Positions 9,311 to 17,357 are shown, counted from the stretch's first letter. The stretch is 64,000 nucleotides of DNA from Paenibacillus sp. FSL R5-0912 (GCF_000758605.1 NZ_CP009282.1:372001-436000); one strand, 5' to 3'. The notes: a model not told the origin generated them from the letters alone. Program-made: numbers and translations.

Positions 9311-10432
9311 ATGAATGATGGGAAGAATATCAGAGCGCGCAAGGCGTGGAAGGTTCTCCTATACGGTGCTGTTCTGCTGTCCGTCACTGCCTGCAGCGCA
9401 GAGAGTACAAAAACACGTCAGGTGGTTGAGGAATCCGGACAAAAAATCACGGTCATGGATAATACCAGCGAATCGGTCTACACCCAGCTGAAGCTGGAAG
9501 GAATCGATAAGGTCGAGGGTGTGCGGGGCACGGAAATGGTCAGCGAGGATGTCATTGTAGTGACTAAGGAGAACCGTGAGCTACCTCCGCAGGTGATAGA
9601 AGGCCAGGAACTTTATCCGAAGAATCTCTATCTGCACACATTGTCCACAGGGGAGGACACTCCGCTGCAGGAGGGGGAGCAAACTTACGGCTCGCTGAGT
9701 CTGTCGCCGGATAAGAAGCGGTTGTTTTATATGGAGGTATATGATATTACCGGTCTCGGCTATATTATGGATCTCGCTACGGGTGCTTCGGTGAAGGTGG
9801 GCGAGGCTGAGTTCCGGAGCGGGGAAGCGACATGGTCTGACAATGAGCATGTGATTTTTCCGGACATGGAAGGCAATATCATGAATACTGATGTAAATGG
9901 AAAGCAGGAGACTATTCTGAAGACCGGAATTCCTTATGTTCATGAGGTGATCCAGACCGGCAGCCGGATTCTGTATGTCTCAGGTGAAGACAGCCAGCTT
10001 AGCGCCTATGATACCGGCACGAAGCAAACTAAGATGCTGCAAAAAAATGTGGAATGGGTCATTCCCTCCCCGGACGGGAGCAGGCTGGCAATAGTAGAGC
10101 GGATAGGGCCCGGGGAGAGGGTGCTGCTCCTCTGTGACAGCGAAGGCAACGAGCAGTCCCGGCTTGCTGCCGGACAGCAGATCTTCGGCACCAGCTGGTC
10201 GCCGGACGGCAGCAAGCTGGCCTACGCGATTACAACAGCAGGTGCCACCGATGATCAAGAAGACCTGTTCATTACCGAAGCAGAGACGGGAGAGCAGACA
10301 CCTATGCTGAATGACATCCACCTGTCTGACCAGCTGCGCTGGAGTCCCTCGGGCAAGAAGCTGCTGGCAGCAACCGCGGTGCTGAAGGATGATGCCTATC
10401 AGTTGATCACCTATGTGATCAGGTTGTCGTAG
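9311..10432 (+). CDS. Lipoprotein with a TolB/WD40-like beta-propeller
   Basis: Start taken at 9311, with GGAGGG 8 bases upstream; an in-frame ATG at 9275 has no such site. The 373-residue product has a signal peptide ending in lipobox LSVTAC, so it is attached to the outer face of the membrane. The mature part contains repeated blade motifs LSPDKKRLFY, IPSPDGSRLAIV, SWSPDGSKLAYA and RWSPSGKKLLAA, the Ser-Pro-Asp-Gly pattern of TolB/PD40 propellers. It follows the kinase gene by about 95 bases on the same strand and is probably in its regulon, perhaps as an accessory sensor or scaffold. No enzymatic residues are evident. Confidence 0.85.
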   Translation: MNDGKNIRARKAWKVLLYGAVLLSVTACSAESTKTRQVVEESGQKITVMDNTSESVYTQLKLEGIDKVEGVRGTEMVSEDVIVVTKENRELPPQVIEGQELYPKNLYLHTLSTGEDTPLQEGEQTYGSLSLSPDKKRLFYMEVYDITGLGYIMDLATGASVKVGEAEFRSGEATWSDNEHVIFPDMEGNIMNTDVNGKQETILKTGIPYVHEVIQTGSRILYVSGEDSQLSAYDTGTKQTKMLQKNVEWVIPSPDGSRLAIVERIGPGERVLLLCDSEGNEQSRLAAGQQIFGTSWSPDGSKLAYAITTAGATDDQEDLFITEAETGEQTPMLNDIHLSDQLRWSPSGKKLLAATAVLKDDAYQLITYVIRLS

Positions 10433-10453
10433 TAATCTTAAGTATATTCATAC

Positions 10454-10483
10454 TTGACAGGTGGGTTTAAGGGGGTATATGAT
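10454..10483 (+). promoter_or_regulatory. Sigma-A type promoter driving a short leader or small RNA
   Basis: TTGACA (10454-10459), 18-base spacer, TATGAT (10478-10483); a 16-base spacing to TATATG is an alternative. It begins 22 bases after the lipoprotein stop codon and points at the hairpin ending at 10611. Confidence 0.65.
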
Positions 10484-10489
10484 TACAGC

Positions 10490-10611
10490 AACAGTTTACT
10501 ACTCATTAAATGAACGGTGAAATAATAACCGTGAAGATCATATCGAGCTGATTGGACTACCAAAGGCTCCCGCAAATATTCCCTTATGGGTATATTCCGG
10601 GGGTCTTTTTT
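10490..10611 (+). ncRNA. Candidate about 120-nt RNA or attenuated leader upstream of marR
   Basis: Lies between the promoter at 10454-10483 and a terminator-like hairpin. That hairpin pairs 10567-10583 with 10588-10603 (Pro-codon-like CCC/GGG top, one internal loop) and is followed by six T at 10606-10611. The interval contains a second small inverted repeat (ACGGT...ACCGT). There is no open frame of note with a ribosome-binding site. It does not match any riboswitch consensus I can recall. It could regulate marR by attenuation or be an independent small RNA. Confidence 0.4.
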
Positions 10612-10654
10612 AGATTCTGGTGGGTCTATGGATGTGTAGCAGAGGAGAGATAGC

Positions 10655-11197
10655 ATGGATGATACACAGTGGGAGCGGCTGGAGGAGGCAGACTACCTGT
10701 TCCGTAAAATGGTACGCAGATTCGTCAAGGAACGAGACCGGGTAAGCGTGGAGGGGATTGCCTTGCCGGGCATGCTGATTCTGCAAAAGATTATCGCTGG
10801 CGGTGAGCAGCGGCTCGGCGATCTGGCGGAGCAGCTCGATTTCACTTCGGGCGCCATAACCGCGCTGAGCGACAAGCTGGAGGCTGGCGGATATACGTTG
10901 CGCAGGCGCAAGGAGGATGACCGCAGAACAGTGCTGCTTGATATTACAGCCAAGGGCCGGGAGATGGTGGAGCGCAACGGCAGCATCGGTGCCCGATGTA
11001 TTACGCTTCTGTTCGAGGGCTTTACGGATAAGGAGCTTGAGCAGCAGAGCCGCTTCTATGAACGGATCATCGGCAATCTGGAAGGATTCTCGGATACCCT
11101 GTTGAAGCTGGCGCAGCACAATGCTGAAATCCCCGTTCCCAAAGACCCTGGACAGAAGCCGCGCACAGGCGCGAACAAGAAATATCTCAGCTATTGA
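10655..11197 (+). CDS. MarR-family transcriptional regulator
   Basis: A 180-residue protein with AGAGGAGAG 6 to 8 bases before the ATG. The central winged helix (about 45-115) contains LGDLAEQLDFTSGAITALSD as the recognition region and the wing RRRKEDDRRTVLLDIT, the classic MarR D-D-R-R wing. Helices flanking it form the dimer interface. An extra, polar C-terminal tail of about 25 residues (PVPKDPGQKPRTG...) is longer than usual. It is followed on the same strand by an arylsulfotransferase-like gene and an ABC importer, which it probably controls. The ligand is unknown, plausibly an aromatic compound. Confidence 0.9.
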   Translation: MDDTQWERLEEADYLFRKMVRRFVKERDRVSVEGIALPGMLILQKIIAGGEQRLGDLAEQLDFTSGAITALSDKLEAGGYTLRRRKEDDRRTVLLDITAKGREMVERNGSIGARCITLLFEGFTDKELEQQSRFYERIIGNLEGFSDTLLKLAQHNAEIPVPKDPGQKPRTGANKKYLSY

Positions 11198-11200
11198 AAT

Positions 11201-11283
11201 GAAGTCAATGCTACAAAACTTAAGTGTGTGCTTCCGAAGTGAGTTTTGCGAAGGAAGTCAACGAAGTCAATGCTACAAAACTT
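11201..11283 (+). repeat. Pair of 21-bp direct repeats before the sulfotransferase gene
   Basis: The same 21 bases (beginning GAAGTCAATGCTAC and ending AAAACTT) occur at 11201-11221 and 11263-11283, 62 bases apart. Between them lies GAAGTGAGTTTTGCGAAGG, which contains AGTTTTG, the inverse of the CAAAACT part of the repeats. The second copy runs directly into the ribosome-binding site of the next gene. This looks like a duplicated intergenic repeat unit or tandem regulator sites. Confidence 0.6.
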
Positions 11284-11298
11284 TAAGGAGAGATGATC

Positions 11299-12753
11299 AT
11301 GGGACATTCAACAATTTATCCGACAGGGGCGACGGTATACAAGCCCGCTAAGGCATGGAGCGGCTATACCGTATTTCAGGCAGGCGACGAAGGTGTCGTG
11401 CTGATCGATATGAGCGGCAAGGAAGTACATTTGTGGCAAGGGCTGATCGGGTTCCCTGCCAAAATTCTTCCCGGCGGCTACGTACTGGGCAGCACGGGCA
11501 GAAGAGATCCCAAATTCGGCATTCAGGATAATGTGGATCTGGTTCAGGTCGATTGGGACGGCAATGTGGTCTGGAGATATAACGGCTACGAGCATATCGA
11601 GGACCCGGGTTATGAGCCGCTGTGGTACGCCCGCCAGCATCACGATTATCAGCGGGAGGGTAATCCGGTCGGATACTATGCTCCCGGGCTTAATCCTTCA
11701 GCTAACAGCGGAACAACGTTAATTTTAGCCCATAAGAACCTGCATAACGCTGAGATTTCTGACAAACAGCTGCTGGATGACACGATTATTGAAGTGGACT
11801 GGGAGGGTAATGTGATCTGGGAGTGGGCGGCCAGTGACCATTTCGCTGAGCTGGGATTTGATCAGGCGGCGCGCAATGTTCTATTCAGAGATCCCAACAC
11901 CCGCTCCTTCGGAGACCTGGGCGGCGGCGTAGGCGATTGGCTGCATATCAACTCCGCTTCTTACGTAGGGCCGAACAAATTCTATGATAACGGAGACGAG
12001 CGTTTCCACCCGGACAACATTATCTGGGATGCCCGCGAGGCGAATATTATCGCCATCACTGACAAGAGCAGCGGAGCCATCGTCTGGCGGCTGGGGCCGG
12101 ATTATTCGCTGCCTGATGTGAAGCATATTGGCTGGATTATTGGCCAGCATCACGCCCACATCATACCGAAGGGTCTGCCGGGCGAAGGCAATCTGCTCGT
12201 ATTCGATAACGGCGGCTGGGGCGGATACGGTCTGCCGAATCCCTCTTCGCCTTTTGGACAGAAGAATGCGCTGCGTGACCATTCCCGGGTGCTGGAGATC
12301 AATCCGGTAACACTGGATATCGAGTGGCAATATACCTCGGCGGAGGCCGGCTTCTCCGTTCCGACCGATTCCTATAAATTCTACAGTCCGTATATCAGCT
12401 CGGCGCAGCGGCTCCCGAACGGCAACACGCTGATTACCGAGGGTTCAAATGGACGTTTGTTCGAGGTGACCGCTAAGCATGAGCTGGTCTGGGAGTATAT
12501 CTCCCCGTACACTGACCGCAGGAATACGAATATGGTCTACCGTTCCTACCGTGTACCCTATGCCTGGGTGCCGCAACTGGCGAAGCCGCAGGAGAATGCC
12601 ATCGGGCCAATCGATGTATCCAGCTTCAGAGTGCCTGGAGCCGCGCCGAAGGGATCGGATTCAGTAGTAAGTGTAGCAACAACGCTTCCGTTTACAGAGG
12701 GGGCCGCTTGTGTGGCTACTGCGGAAGAGAGCAGCGTTCGGAGAACCAGTTAG
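11299..12753 (+). CDS. Arylsulfotransferase (ASST)-family protein, cytoplasmic
   Basis: Start 11299 gives 8-base spacing from AAGGAG; the ATG at 11293 would be too close. The product is 484 residues. It has repeated beta-propeller style segments (VDWDGNVVWRYNGYEH, VDWEGNVIWEWAASDH, INPVTLDIEWQY) and His-rich motifs ARQHHD, GDWLHINSASY and GQHHAHII that fit the ASST family, which moves sulfate between phenolic compounds through a sulfo-histidine intermediate. No signal peptide is seen, unlike the periplasmic E. coli enzyme. The MarR regulator upstream and the sulfonate-type ABC genes downstream suggest use of an aromatic sulfate or sulfonate. Family assignment is from motif recall; the exact substrate is unknown. 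Confidence 0.75.
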   Translation: MGHSTIYPTGATVYKPAKAWSGYTVFQAGDEGVVLIDMSGKEVHLWQGLIGFPAKILPGGYVLGSTGRRDPKFGIQDNVDLVQVDWDGNVVWRYNGYEHIEDPGYEPLWYARQHHDYQREGNPVGYYAPGLNPSANSGTTLILAHKNLHNAEISDKQLLDDTIIEVDWEGNVIWEWAASDHFAELGFDQAARNVLFRDPNTRSFGDLGGGVGDWLHINSASYVGPNKFYDNGDERFHPDNIIWDAREANIIAITDKSSGAIVWRLGPDYSLPDVKHIGWIIGQHHAHIIPKGLPGEGNLLVFDNGGWGGYGLPNPSSPFGQKNALRDHSRVLEINPVTLDIEWQYTSAEAGFSVPTDSYKFYSPYISSAQRLPNGNTLITEGSNGRLFEVTAKHELVWEYISPYTDRRNTNMVYRSYRVPYAWVPQLAKPQENAIGPIDVSSFRVPGAAPKGSDSVVSVATTLPFTEGAACVATAEESSVRRTS

Positions 12754-12802
12754 ATGATGGCTAGATAGCTATAGAAATTCATAGACGAAGAGGTGCGTAA
12801 TT

Positions 12803-13831
12803 TTGAAAAAATCATGGTACGGCTCAGCCTTCCTGCTCTTATCCTTATCTCTCGTACTGGTTCTGTCCGGCTGCAGCTCCAAGGGAGACGCGGCGGCTTC
12901 CACTGGAACAGACAGCGGTAAGCAGAAGACCCTGAAGATTAAAATTGCCGATATCAACACGAATCCTACCTTCCGGGTAGCAGTCGATAAAGGCATCTTC
13001 GCCAACCATGGCATCGACGCAGAAATCATCAACTTCGGCACTCCGGCTGAGGGAGTGAATGCGCTATTCATCAAGCAGGTAGACGTGGCCTTCGGTGCCG
13101 ATTTCCCGGTGCTCAATGCCGTCTCCAAAGGCGAGTATTCGATCATTGCTTCCGCCGGCCAGGCTACGGATCAGGCAGCGGCGGTATGGAAGCTGTACGT
13201 AAGGGACGAGATCAAGTCTGCTACGGATCTGAAAGGCAAGAACCTAAGCTTCATGCGCGGTACGTTTCTGCCGTATCTGTGGGATGAATACCTGAAGGAG
13301 CAGGGCATTGCGCTAAGCGATGTGAAGCTGACAGGACAGGGTGCGTTCGACGAAGCCTTCATTGCCCTTAAGCAGGGCGATGTGGATGCTGCCTGGTTCA
13401 GCGGTTCGGCGTTGACGGATAAGCTGGCTGCGCTTGAGGGCGTGCATGAGCTGACGGATATGTCTAAGACTCCGGTGCGCCTGGGGATGGGGATTGTCGC
13501 CGGGAATGACTTTGTGCAGGCCAATCCTGAGGGGATTGGAGAATTCCTGGCAGCGGTGGACGAGGCATCGGCTTATGCCCAGGAGCATCCGGAGGAAGTA
13601 GCCGATCTGATGTTCAAGGAATTGAAGCAGCCGAAGGAAGCGACGCTGAAGGACTTGCCGACGAATCCTTGGAGGGTTGGCTTCACCCAGGCTGCGTATG
13701 ACAGCCTCGCCGGACAGAAGAAATATATGATCGATACAGGAATCATTGAACAGGATTTCGATCTGGACAGCAAGCTCAGTCTGGAGCCGCTAAAGCAGGC
13801 GCTGCCGGATAAAGTGACTTACACGAAATAA
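12803..13831 (+). CDS. ABC transporter substrate-binding lipoprotein (SsuA/TauA/NMT1 type)
   Basis: TTG start, with GAGGTG 8 bases upstream. The 342-residue product has signal peptide and lipobox LSGC, so it is membrane anchored outside the cell. The N-terminal lobe motif (LKIKIADINTNPTFRVAVDKGIF.. with FGTPAEGVNALFIKQVDVAFG) is characteristic of the sulfonate/taurine/nitrate/thiamine-precursor binding group. Followed 22 bases later by the ATPase and then the permease, forming a complete importer. Association with an arylsulfotransferase-like gene suggests an organosulfur ligand, but binding specificity cannot be read from the sequence. Confidence 0.88.
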   Translation: MKKSWYGSAFLLLSLSLVLVLSGCSSKGDAAASTGTDSGKQKTLKIKIADINTNPTFRVAVDKGIFANHGIDAEIINFGTPAEGVNALFIKQVDVAFGADFPVLNAVSKGEYSIIASAGQATDQAAAVWKLYVRDEIKSATDLKGKNLSFMRGTFLPYLWDEYLKEQGIALSDVKLTGQGAFDEAFIALKQGDVDAAWFSGSALTDKLAALEGVHELTDMSKTPVRLGMGIVAGNDFVQANPEGIGEFLAAVDEASAYAQEHPEEVADLMFKELKQPKEATLKDLPTNPWRVGFTQAAYDSLAGQKKYMIDTGIIEQDFDLDSKLSLEPLKQALPDKVTYTK

Positions 13832-13853
13832 CCTAACTTTCAGGAGGTGCCCC

Positions 13854-14630
13854 ATGTCTTTATCTGCCAAACAGCATGCCATTCATATCGAGCACCTGCG
13901 TAAGAGCTACAGCGAGCCTGCGGCCGGGGACGTTCATTATATTATCAAGGATGTGAACCTGGTTATTAAAGGCGGCGAGTTCTTCGTGCTGCTCGGTCCG
14001 AGCGGCTGCGGCAAATCAACGCTGCTGAACATGATCGCTGGCTTTGTCTCTAAATCTGGCGGCAATCTGCGGGTGGACAACGTCGAGGTGGATAAGCCGG
14101 GCCGGGACCGGGCGGTTGTATTTCAGCAGGCAGACTCTTCCCTGTTCCCCTGGCTCACGGTGCGGGAGAATGTAGAGTTTGGACTGCGGATGAAGAAGAC
14201 GGCCAAGGCAGAGCGCCGGGTCATATCAGACCGGTATATCACGCTAGTCGGGCTGAACGGGCATGAGGATAAATTTCCGAAGGAATTATCGGGAGGGATG
14301 AAGCAGCGGGTACAGCTGGCCCGGGTACTGGCGAATGATCCGGCGATCCTGCTGATGGATGAGCCCTTTGGCGCGCTGGATGCCATGACCCGGCGGACGA
14401 TGCAGAAGGAGCTGGTGCAAATATGGCGTGAGACGCATAAGACCGTTATTTTCGTAACGCACGATATTCAGGAAGCACTGCTGCTGGGTGAGCGCATCGG
14501 CATCATGTCCGTGGGGCCTTCCTCCAATATCACCGATATATACGACAATGCGCTGCCGTTTCCGCGGGATGTGGCCTCGCCGGAGTTCTACTCGCTGTAT
14601 AACCAAATTCAGAGCCATTTTGAAGAATAG
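13854..14630 (+). CDS. ABC transporter ATPase (SsuB/TauB type)
   Basis: A 258-residue nucleotide-binding subunit, start preceded by AGGAGGTG. Walker A GPSGCGKST, Q-loop VVFQQADSSLFPW, signature ELSGGMKQRVQLAR, Walker B ILLMDEPFGALDA and switch His in VTHDIQEA are all intact. The Met in the signature (SGGMKQR) is typical of the nitrate/sulfonate/taurine group. It energises the permease encoded 16 bases downstream. Confidence 0.93.
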   Translation: MSLSAKQHAIHIEHLRKSYSEPAAGDVHYIIKDVNLVIKGGEFFVLLGPSGCGKSTLLNMIAGFVSKSGGNLRVDNVEVDKPGRDRAVVFQQADSSLFPWLTVRENVEFGLRMKKTAKAERRVISDRYITLVGLNGHEDKFPKELSGGMKQRVQLARVLANDPAILLMDEPFGALDAMTRRTMQKELVQIWRETHKTVIFVTHDIQEALLLGERIGIMSVGPSSNITDIYDNALPFPRDVASPEFYSLYNQIQSHFEE

Positions 14631-14646
14631 AATCGGGGGGCAGTAC

Positions 14647-15426
14647 ATGTTGAAATGGGTGGAGAAAAAATGGGTCTCGGTCTCCCTGCTATGGATTGCC
14701 GCACTCTGCATCTGGCAGCTGGGCGCATGGGTGTATGGTCCGGATGTCATTCCGGGGCCCTGGGCTACGCTTAAGGGAGGGCGGGAACTGGTCCAAGACG
14801 GCACCTTGATGCAGTATATCGGTATCAGCTTTTACCGCGTGCTTGTCGGTTGGGTACTCGGCAGTATACTGGCTATTCCTGTAGGGCTGATCATCGGAAA
14901 AGTAAACGTCATCCGCATATTTGCCGAGCCGTTCCTGAATTTCATCCGCTTTATCCCGCCGATTGCCTTCATCACACTTTTTCTGGTCTGGTTCGGGATC
15001 GGGGAGCAGTCGAAGATTGCGCTGATTATGTACGCCACCTTCTTCATCGTCGTACTGAACACTTTAACAGGCGTAATGTCGGTGGAGGAGGACAAGATCC
15101 GCTCGGCCCGCAGCATGGGTGCGAGTGAATGGCAGATTCTGCTGTATGTGATTGTACCAGCTACGATCCCGTATATCTTCACCGGTGTGCGCCTTGCGAT
15201 GGGGACCTCCTACATGGCGATCATCGGCGCAGAAATGATCGCTTCGAACGAAGGCATCGGTTATCTGATCTGGAATTCGCGGCTGTTCTTCCGGACGGAC
15301 TGGATCTTTGTCGGACTGATCTGCCTGGGGTTCATGGGCTTTGCGACGGACCGGTTGTTTGGCTGGTTCGGCCGGAAGGTGCTCTACCGCTATGGTGTGG
15401 TCAGTATGGCTGCGCGGAGAAGATAA
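14647..15426 (+). CDS. ABC transporter permease (SsuC/TauC type)
   Basis: Start set at 14647, with a G-rich ribosome-binding site ending 6 bases upstream; a longer in-frame extension runs antiparallel to no known domain and overlaps the ATPase gene. The 259-residue protein has about six membrane spans and the cytoplasmic EAA-like loop (ARSMGASEWQILLYVIVPATIP) that contacts the ATPase. Third gene of the importer; no terminator is evident after it before the next promoter at 15471. Confidence 0.92.
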   Translation: MLKWVEKKWVSVSLLWIAALCIWQLGAWVYGPDVIPGPWATLKGGRELVQDGTLMQYIGISFYRVLVGWVLGSILAIPVGLIIGKVNVIRIFAEPFLNFIRFIPPIAFITLFLVWFGIGEQSKIALIMYATFFIVVLNTLTGVMSVEEDKIRSARSMGASEWQILLYVIVPATIPYIFTGVRLAMGTSYMAIIGAEMIASNEGIGYLIWNSRLFFRTDWIFVGLICLGFMGFATDRLFGWFGRKVLYRYGVVSMAARRR

Positions 15427-15470
15427 TACGGTGAAGGGAGAAGGTTCTTACAGTCTGGAGGTATAAGTCC

Positions 15471-15516
15471 TTGACGGATACAAGTTGTTACAGCTATAGT
15501 AGCTGTAACAACTTGT
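15471..15516 (+). promoter_or_regulatory. marR promoter overlapped by a perfect 37-bp operator
   Basis: TTGACG (15471-15476), 18-base spacer, TATAGT (15495-15500). The segment 15480-15516 is an exact inverted repeat of two 17-base arms (ACAAGTTGTTACAGCTA and its complement) around TAG, covering spacer and -10. Such placement predicts autorepression by the MarR protein encoded just downstream. Confidence 0.85.
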
Positions 15517-15532
15517 TGGGGCGGGTGCGGTT

Positions 15533-15970
15533 ATGGACAACGGATTTGATTATACAGAGCTGATTGGATTCCAGATTATCAAAGGCGAGGTACTCATCAA
15601 GCGCAGGATGCTGGCTATTTTTATGGAGAAGGGCTACGATCTGACCTTTGAACAATGGACGGTGCTGAATGTGCTGTATGCGGAGCCAGGAATCAATCAG
15701 AGCGAGATTGCTGCCAGAACCTTCAAGGACAAGACGAATGTTACCCGTATTCTGGATGTGCTCACGAAGAAGGGATATGTGGCCCGCGAAGCGCATGGCA
15801 AGGACCGCAGAAGCTATCAGATTTATCTGACTGCAGCGGGAAAACAGATATTCGCTGATCTTATTCCCCATGTGAAGCAGTTGAATAAACAATTTAAGCA
15901 AGACATCCCGGACGCGGAGTTGGCGCAATTCATCCATACCCTGGAGACAATTTGCCGGAACGCACAATAA
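15533..15970 (+). CDS. MarR-family regulator, probably autoregulated
   Basis: A 145-residue protein of standard MarR length. The winged helix (about 35-105) contains INQSEIAARTFKDKTNVTRILD as helix-turn-helix and KKGYVAREAHGKDRRSYQIYLT as wing. The start codon is 16 bases after the perfect operator at 15480-15516. A related operator lies in the gap before the next gene, so one dimer family probably controls both this gene and the hydrolase. The inducer is unknown; no redox-type N-terminal Cys characteristic of OhrR is present. Confidence 0.92.
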   Translation: MDNGFDYTELIGFQIIKGEVLIKRRMLAIFMEKGYDLTFEQWTVLNVLYAEPGINQSEIAARTFKDKTNVTRILDVLTKKGYVAREAHGKDRRSYQIYLTAAGKQIFADLIPHVKQLNKQFKQDIPDAELAQFIHTLETICRNAQ

Positions 15971-15976
15971 ATTTTT

Positions 15977-16018
15977 TTGTTCACATAGTTGTTATAGCTA
16001 TTATATATATAACTACTA
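15977..16018 (+). promoter_or_regulatory. Promoter with second MarR-type operator before the hydrolase gene
   Basis: TTGTTC (15977-15982), 16-base spacer, TATTAT (15999-16004). Overlapping it, TAGTTGTTATAGCTA repeats the half-site of the upstream operator (AAGTTGTTACAGCTA) with two changes, and an imperfect complementary arm ATATAACTACTA follows. This supports shared control with marR. Confidence 0.65.
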
Positions 16019-16048
16019 ATTCTGAGTCCACGAAAGGAATGAGCGATT

Positions 16049-17143
16049 ATGGTGGAATTAACGGTGAAGGAAAGATTTGCATTCCGGTTTATTTTTAATG
16101 AGAAGAGAGTGTATCAGCGCTGGTATAGCAGGTTTCTCATGTTCGGTACAGATTATGGGAGACTCCGGAGAGTGGTGGGGAGAATCAGCGATTGGCGCGA
16201 GTGGTGCGAGGTCTGGACGGCTGAGGGCGATGAGCTGTTCCGCAAAGCGGAAAAGGCACTCACGGAAGGCAGCCGGGGTATAGCCAGAGCCTTGTTCCAT
16301 GAAGCGGTGGCCTGCTACCATGCGGGTCAGCATATCTTTTTTATCGACAGCCGGCAGAAAGATTCCACCCAGGCAAAGGCGAGGGAAAGCTATGCCCAGG
16401 CGATATGTTTATATAACGAAGCTGAGAAGCCTGTGCGGGTGGATATCCCGTATCGCGGAGTCTCTATTCCGGGCTATTTGCGAAGAGCAGATACAGAAGG
16501 CAGACACCTGATTATTTTCGTGAACGGCATGGATAACATTAAGGAGGCGGAGGGGCATCATTTTGGCTCAGTGTTTAACCGGCAGGCCTTTAATTTCTTT
16601 ACGTTTGACGGACCGGGCCAAGGGGAGATGTGGAGCTCGCTGAAATTCGATGCCCGGAATTACCATACTGCTGTATCGGCGGTAATAGACTGGTTTGAAC
16701 AGCAGCCGGCAAGCGGGATCGATCTCGGAAGAATTGGTCTCGTCGGCTTCAGCCTGGGCGGATATTTGGCGCCTGAGGCCGCAGCCCGCGATCCCCGGGT
16801 GAAATGTACGGCCGGCAACAGCGGTCTGGTCTATATCGGCGGGATTCAGGGGCTGAAGCAATTGAATCCCATCTGGCAGCGGGGGGTTACGTATATGACG
16901 GGCTGTGCAACGCTGGAGGAGGCGCTCCCGCAGTTCAATTATGACATTGAAGACGCTCCGGTCCTGCGCTCGCCCCTGCTTTTTTTTCATGCAGGCCGTG
17001 ATGAGGTGATGCCTGAGCCCAAGACTCATGCAGATAAAATGATGAATTGGGCCAAAGGGGATGCTACGCTGAAATATATGGAGGATGCGGAGCACTGTAC
17101 GATGAATTATCTGGATGAGGTTTTCCCGGAAATCCTGGATTAG
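16049..17143 (+). CDS. Alpha/beta hydrolase, FrsA / pseudooxynicotine-hydrolase-like
   Basis: A 364-residue protein with an N-terminal helical cap (about 1-130) and a C-terminal alpha/beta hydrolase fold. The nucleophile Ser lies in GLVGFSLGGYLAP, the oxyanion region is near HLIIFVNGMDN, the acid Asp is in FFHAGRDEVMP and the base His in EDAEHCTMNY. The architecture resembles C-C bond or ester hydrolases of the DUF1100/FrsA group. It has its own promoter with a MarR-type operator, so it is probably induced by the compound sensed by the upstream regulator and degrades or detoxifies it. A strong terminator follows. Confidence 0.87.
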   Translation: MVELTVKERFAFRFIFNEKRVYQRWYSRFLMFGTDYGRLRRVVGRISDWREWCEVWTAEGDELFRKAEKALTEGSRGIARALFHEAVACYHAGQHIFFIDSRQKDSTQAKARESYAQAICLYNEAEKPVRVDIPYRGVSIPGYLRRADTEGRHLIIFVNGMDNIKEAEGHHFGSVFNRQAFNFFTFDGPGQGEMWSSLKFDARNYHTAVSAVIDWFEQQPASGIDLGRIGLVGFSLGGYLAPEAAARDPRVKCTAGNSGLVYIGGIQGLKQLNPIWQRGVTYMTGCATLEEALPQFNYDIEDAPVLRSPLLFFHAGRDEVMPEPKTHADKMMNWAKGDATLKYMEDAEHCTMNYLDEVFPEILD

Positions 17144-17201
17144 TTCGAGATGCATCTGCGTAAGTAGCCTTGCCTTAACCGCTTATACAGAATTATTGAA
17201 G

Positions 17202-17233
17202 ACAGCTGTCCGGAATCCGGGCAGCTGTTTTTT
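17202..17233 (+). terminator. Intrinsic terminator of the hydrolase gene
   Basis: ACAGCTGTCCGG (17202-17213) pairs with CCGGGCAGCTGT (17217-17228), followed by a run of T. Confidence 0.85.
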
Positions 17234-17332
17234 ACAATTTATATGCTTTTGGGGTCCCCGTAAAGTACCTGAGTAATCATCGAAGCCAAAGCCCCACTTT
17301 GCGGGGGTATTTTACAAATCCTTCTATTCCGC
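17231..17332 (+). repeat. Interspersed repeat family 2, copy 1, in a family-1-like frame
   Basis: Core 17251-17308 matches 28467-28522 over about 55 bases (shared AAAGTACCTGAGT and GAAGCCAAAGCCCC). CCCCGTAAAG pairs with CTTTGCGGGG; the other copy has CCCCACAAAG with CTTTGTGGG, so two positions change in a compensatory way. The flanks (ATTTATATG on the left, AAATCCTTCTATTCCGCTT on the right) resemble the first stem of repeat family 1, suggesting a composite or nested element. Confidence 0.7.
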
Positions 17333-17334
17333 TT

Positions 17335-17357
17335 GATTCCAGGGTAATAATGGAATC
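17335..17357 (+). promoter_or_regulatory. Palindrome upstream of the Fe/polyamine-type binding protein gene
   Basis: GATTCCA (17335-17341) and TGGAATC (17351-17357) are exact inverted repeats 9 bases apart, immediately before a TATACT box at 17359-17364. The best -35 candidate (TTGATT, 17333-17338) is 20 bases from it. It may be an operator; no cognate regulator is adjacent. Confidence 0.4.

Noticed and set aside
10490-10611. Known riboswitch (guanidine, purine, SAM, fluoride)
   Set aside because: None of the conserved cores I can recall is present; listed only as a candidate RNA.
11201-11283. CRISPR-like repeats
   Set aside because: Only two copies with one spacer and no cas genes.
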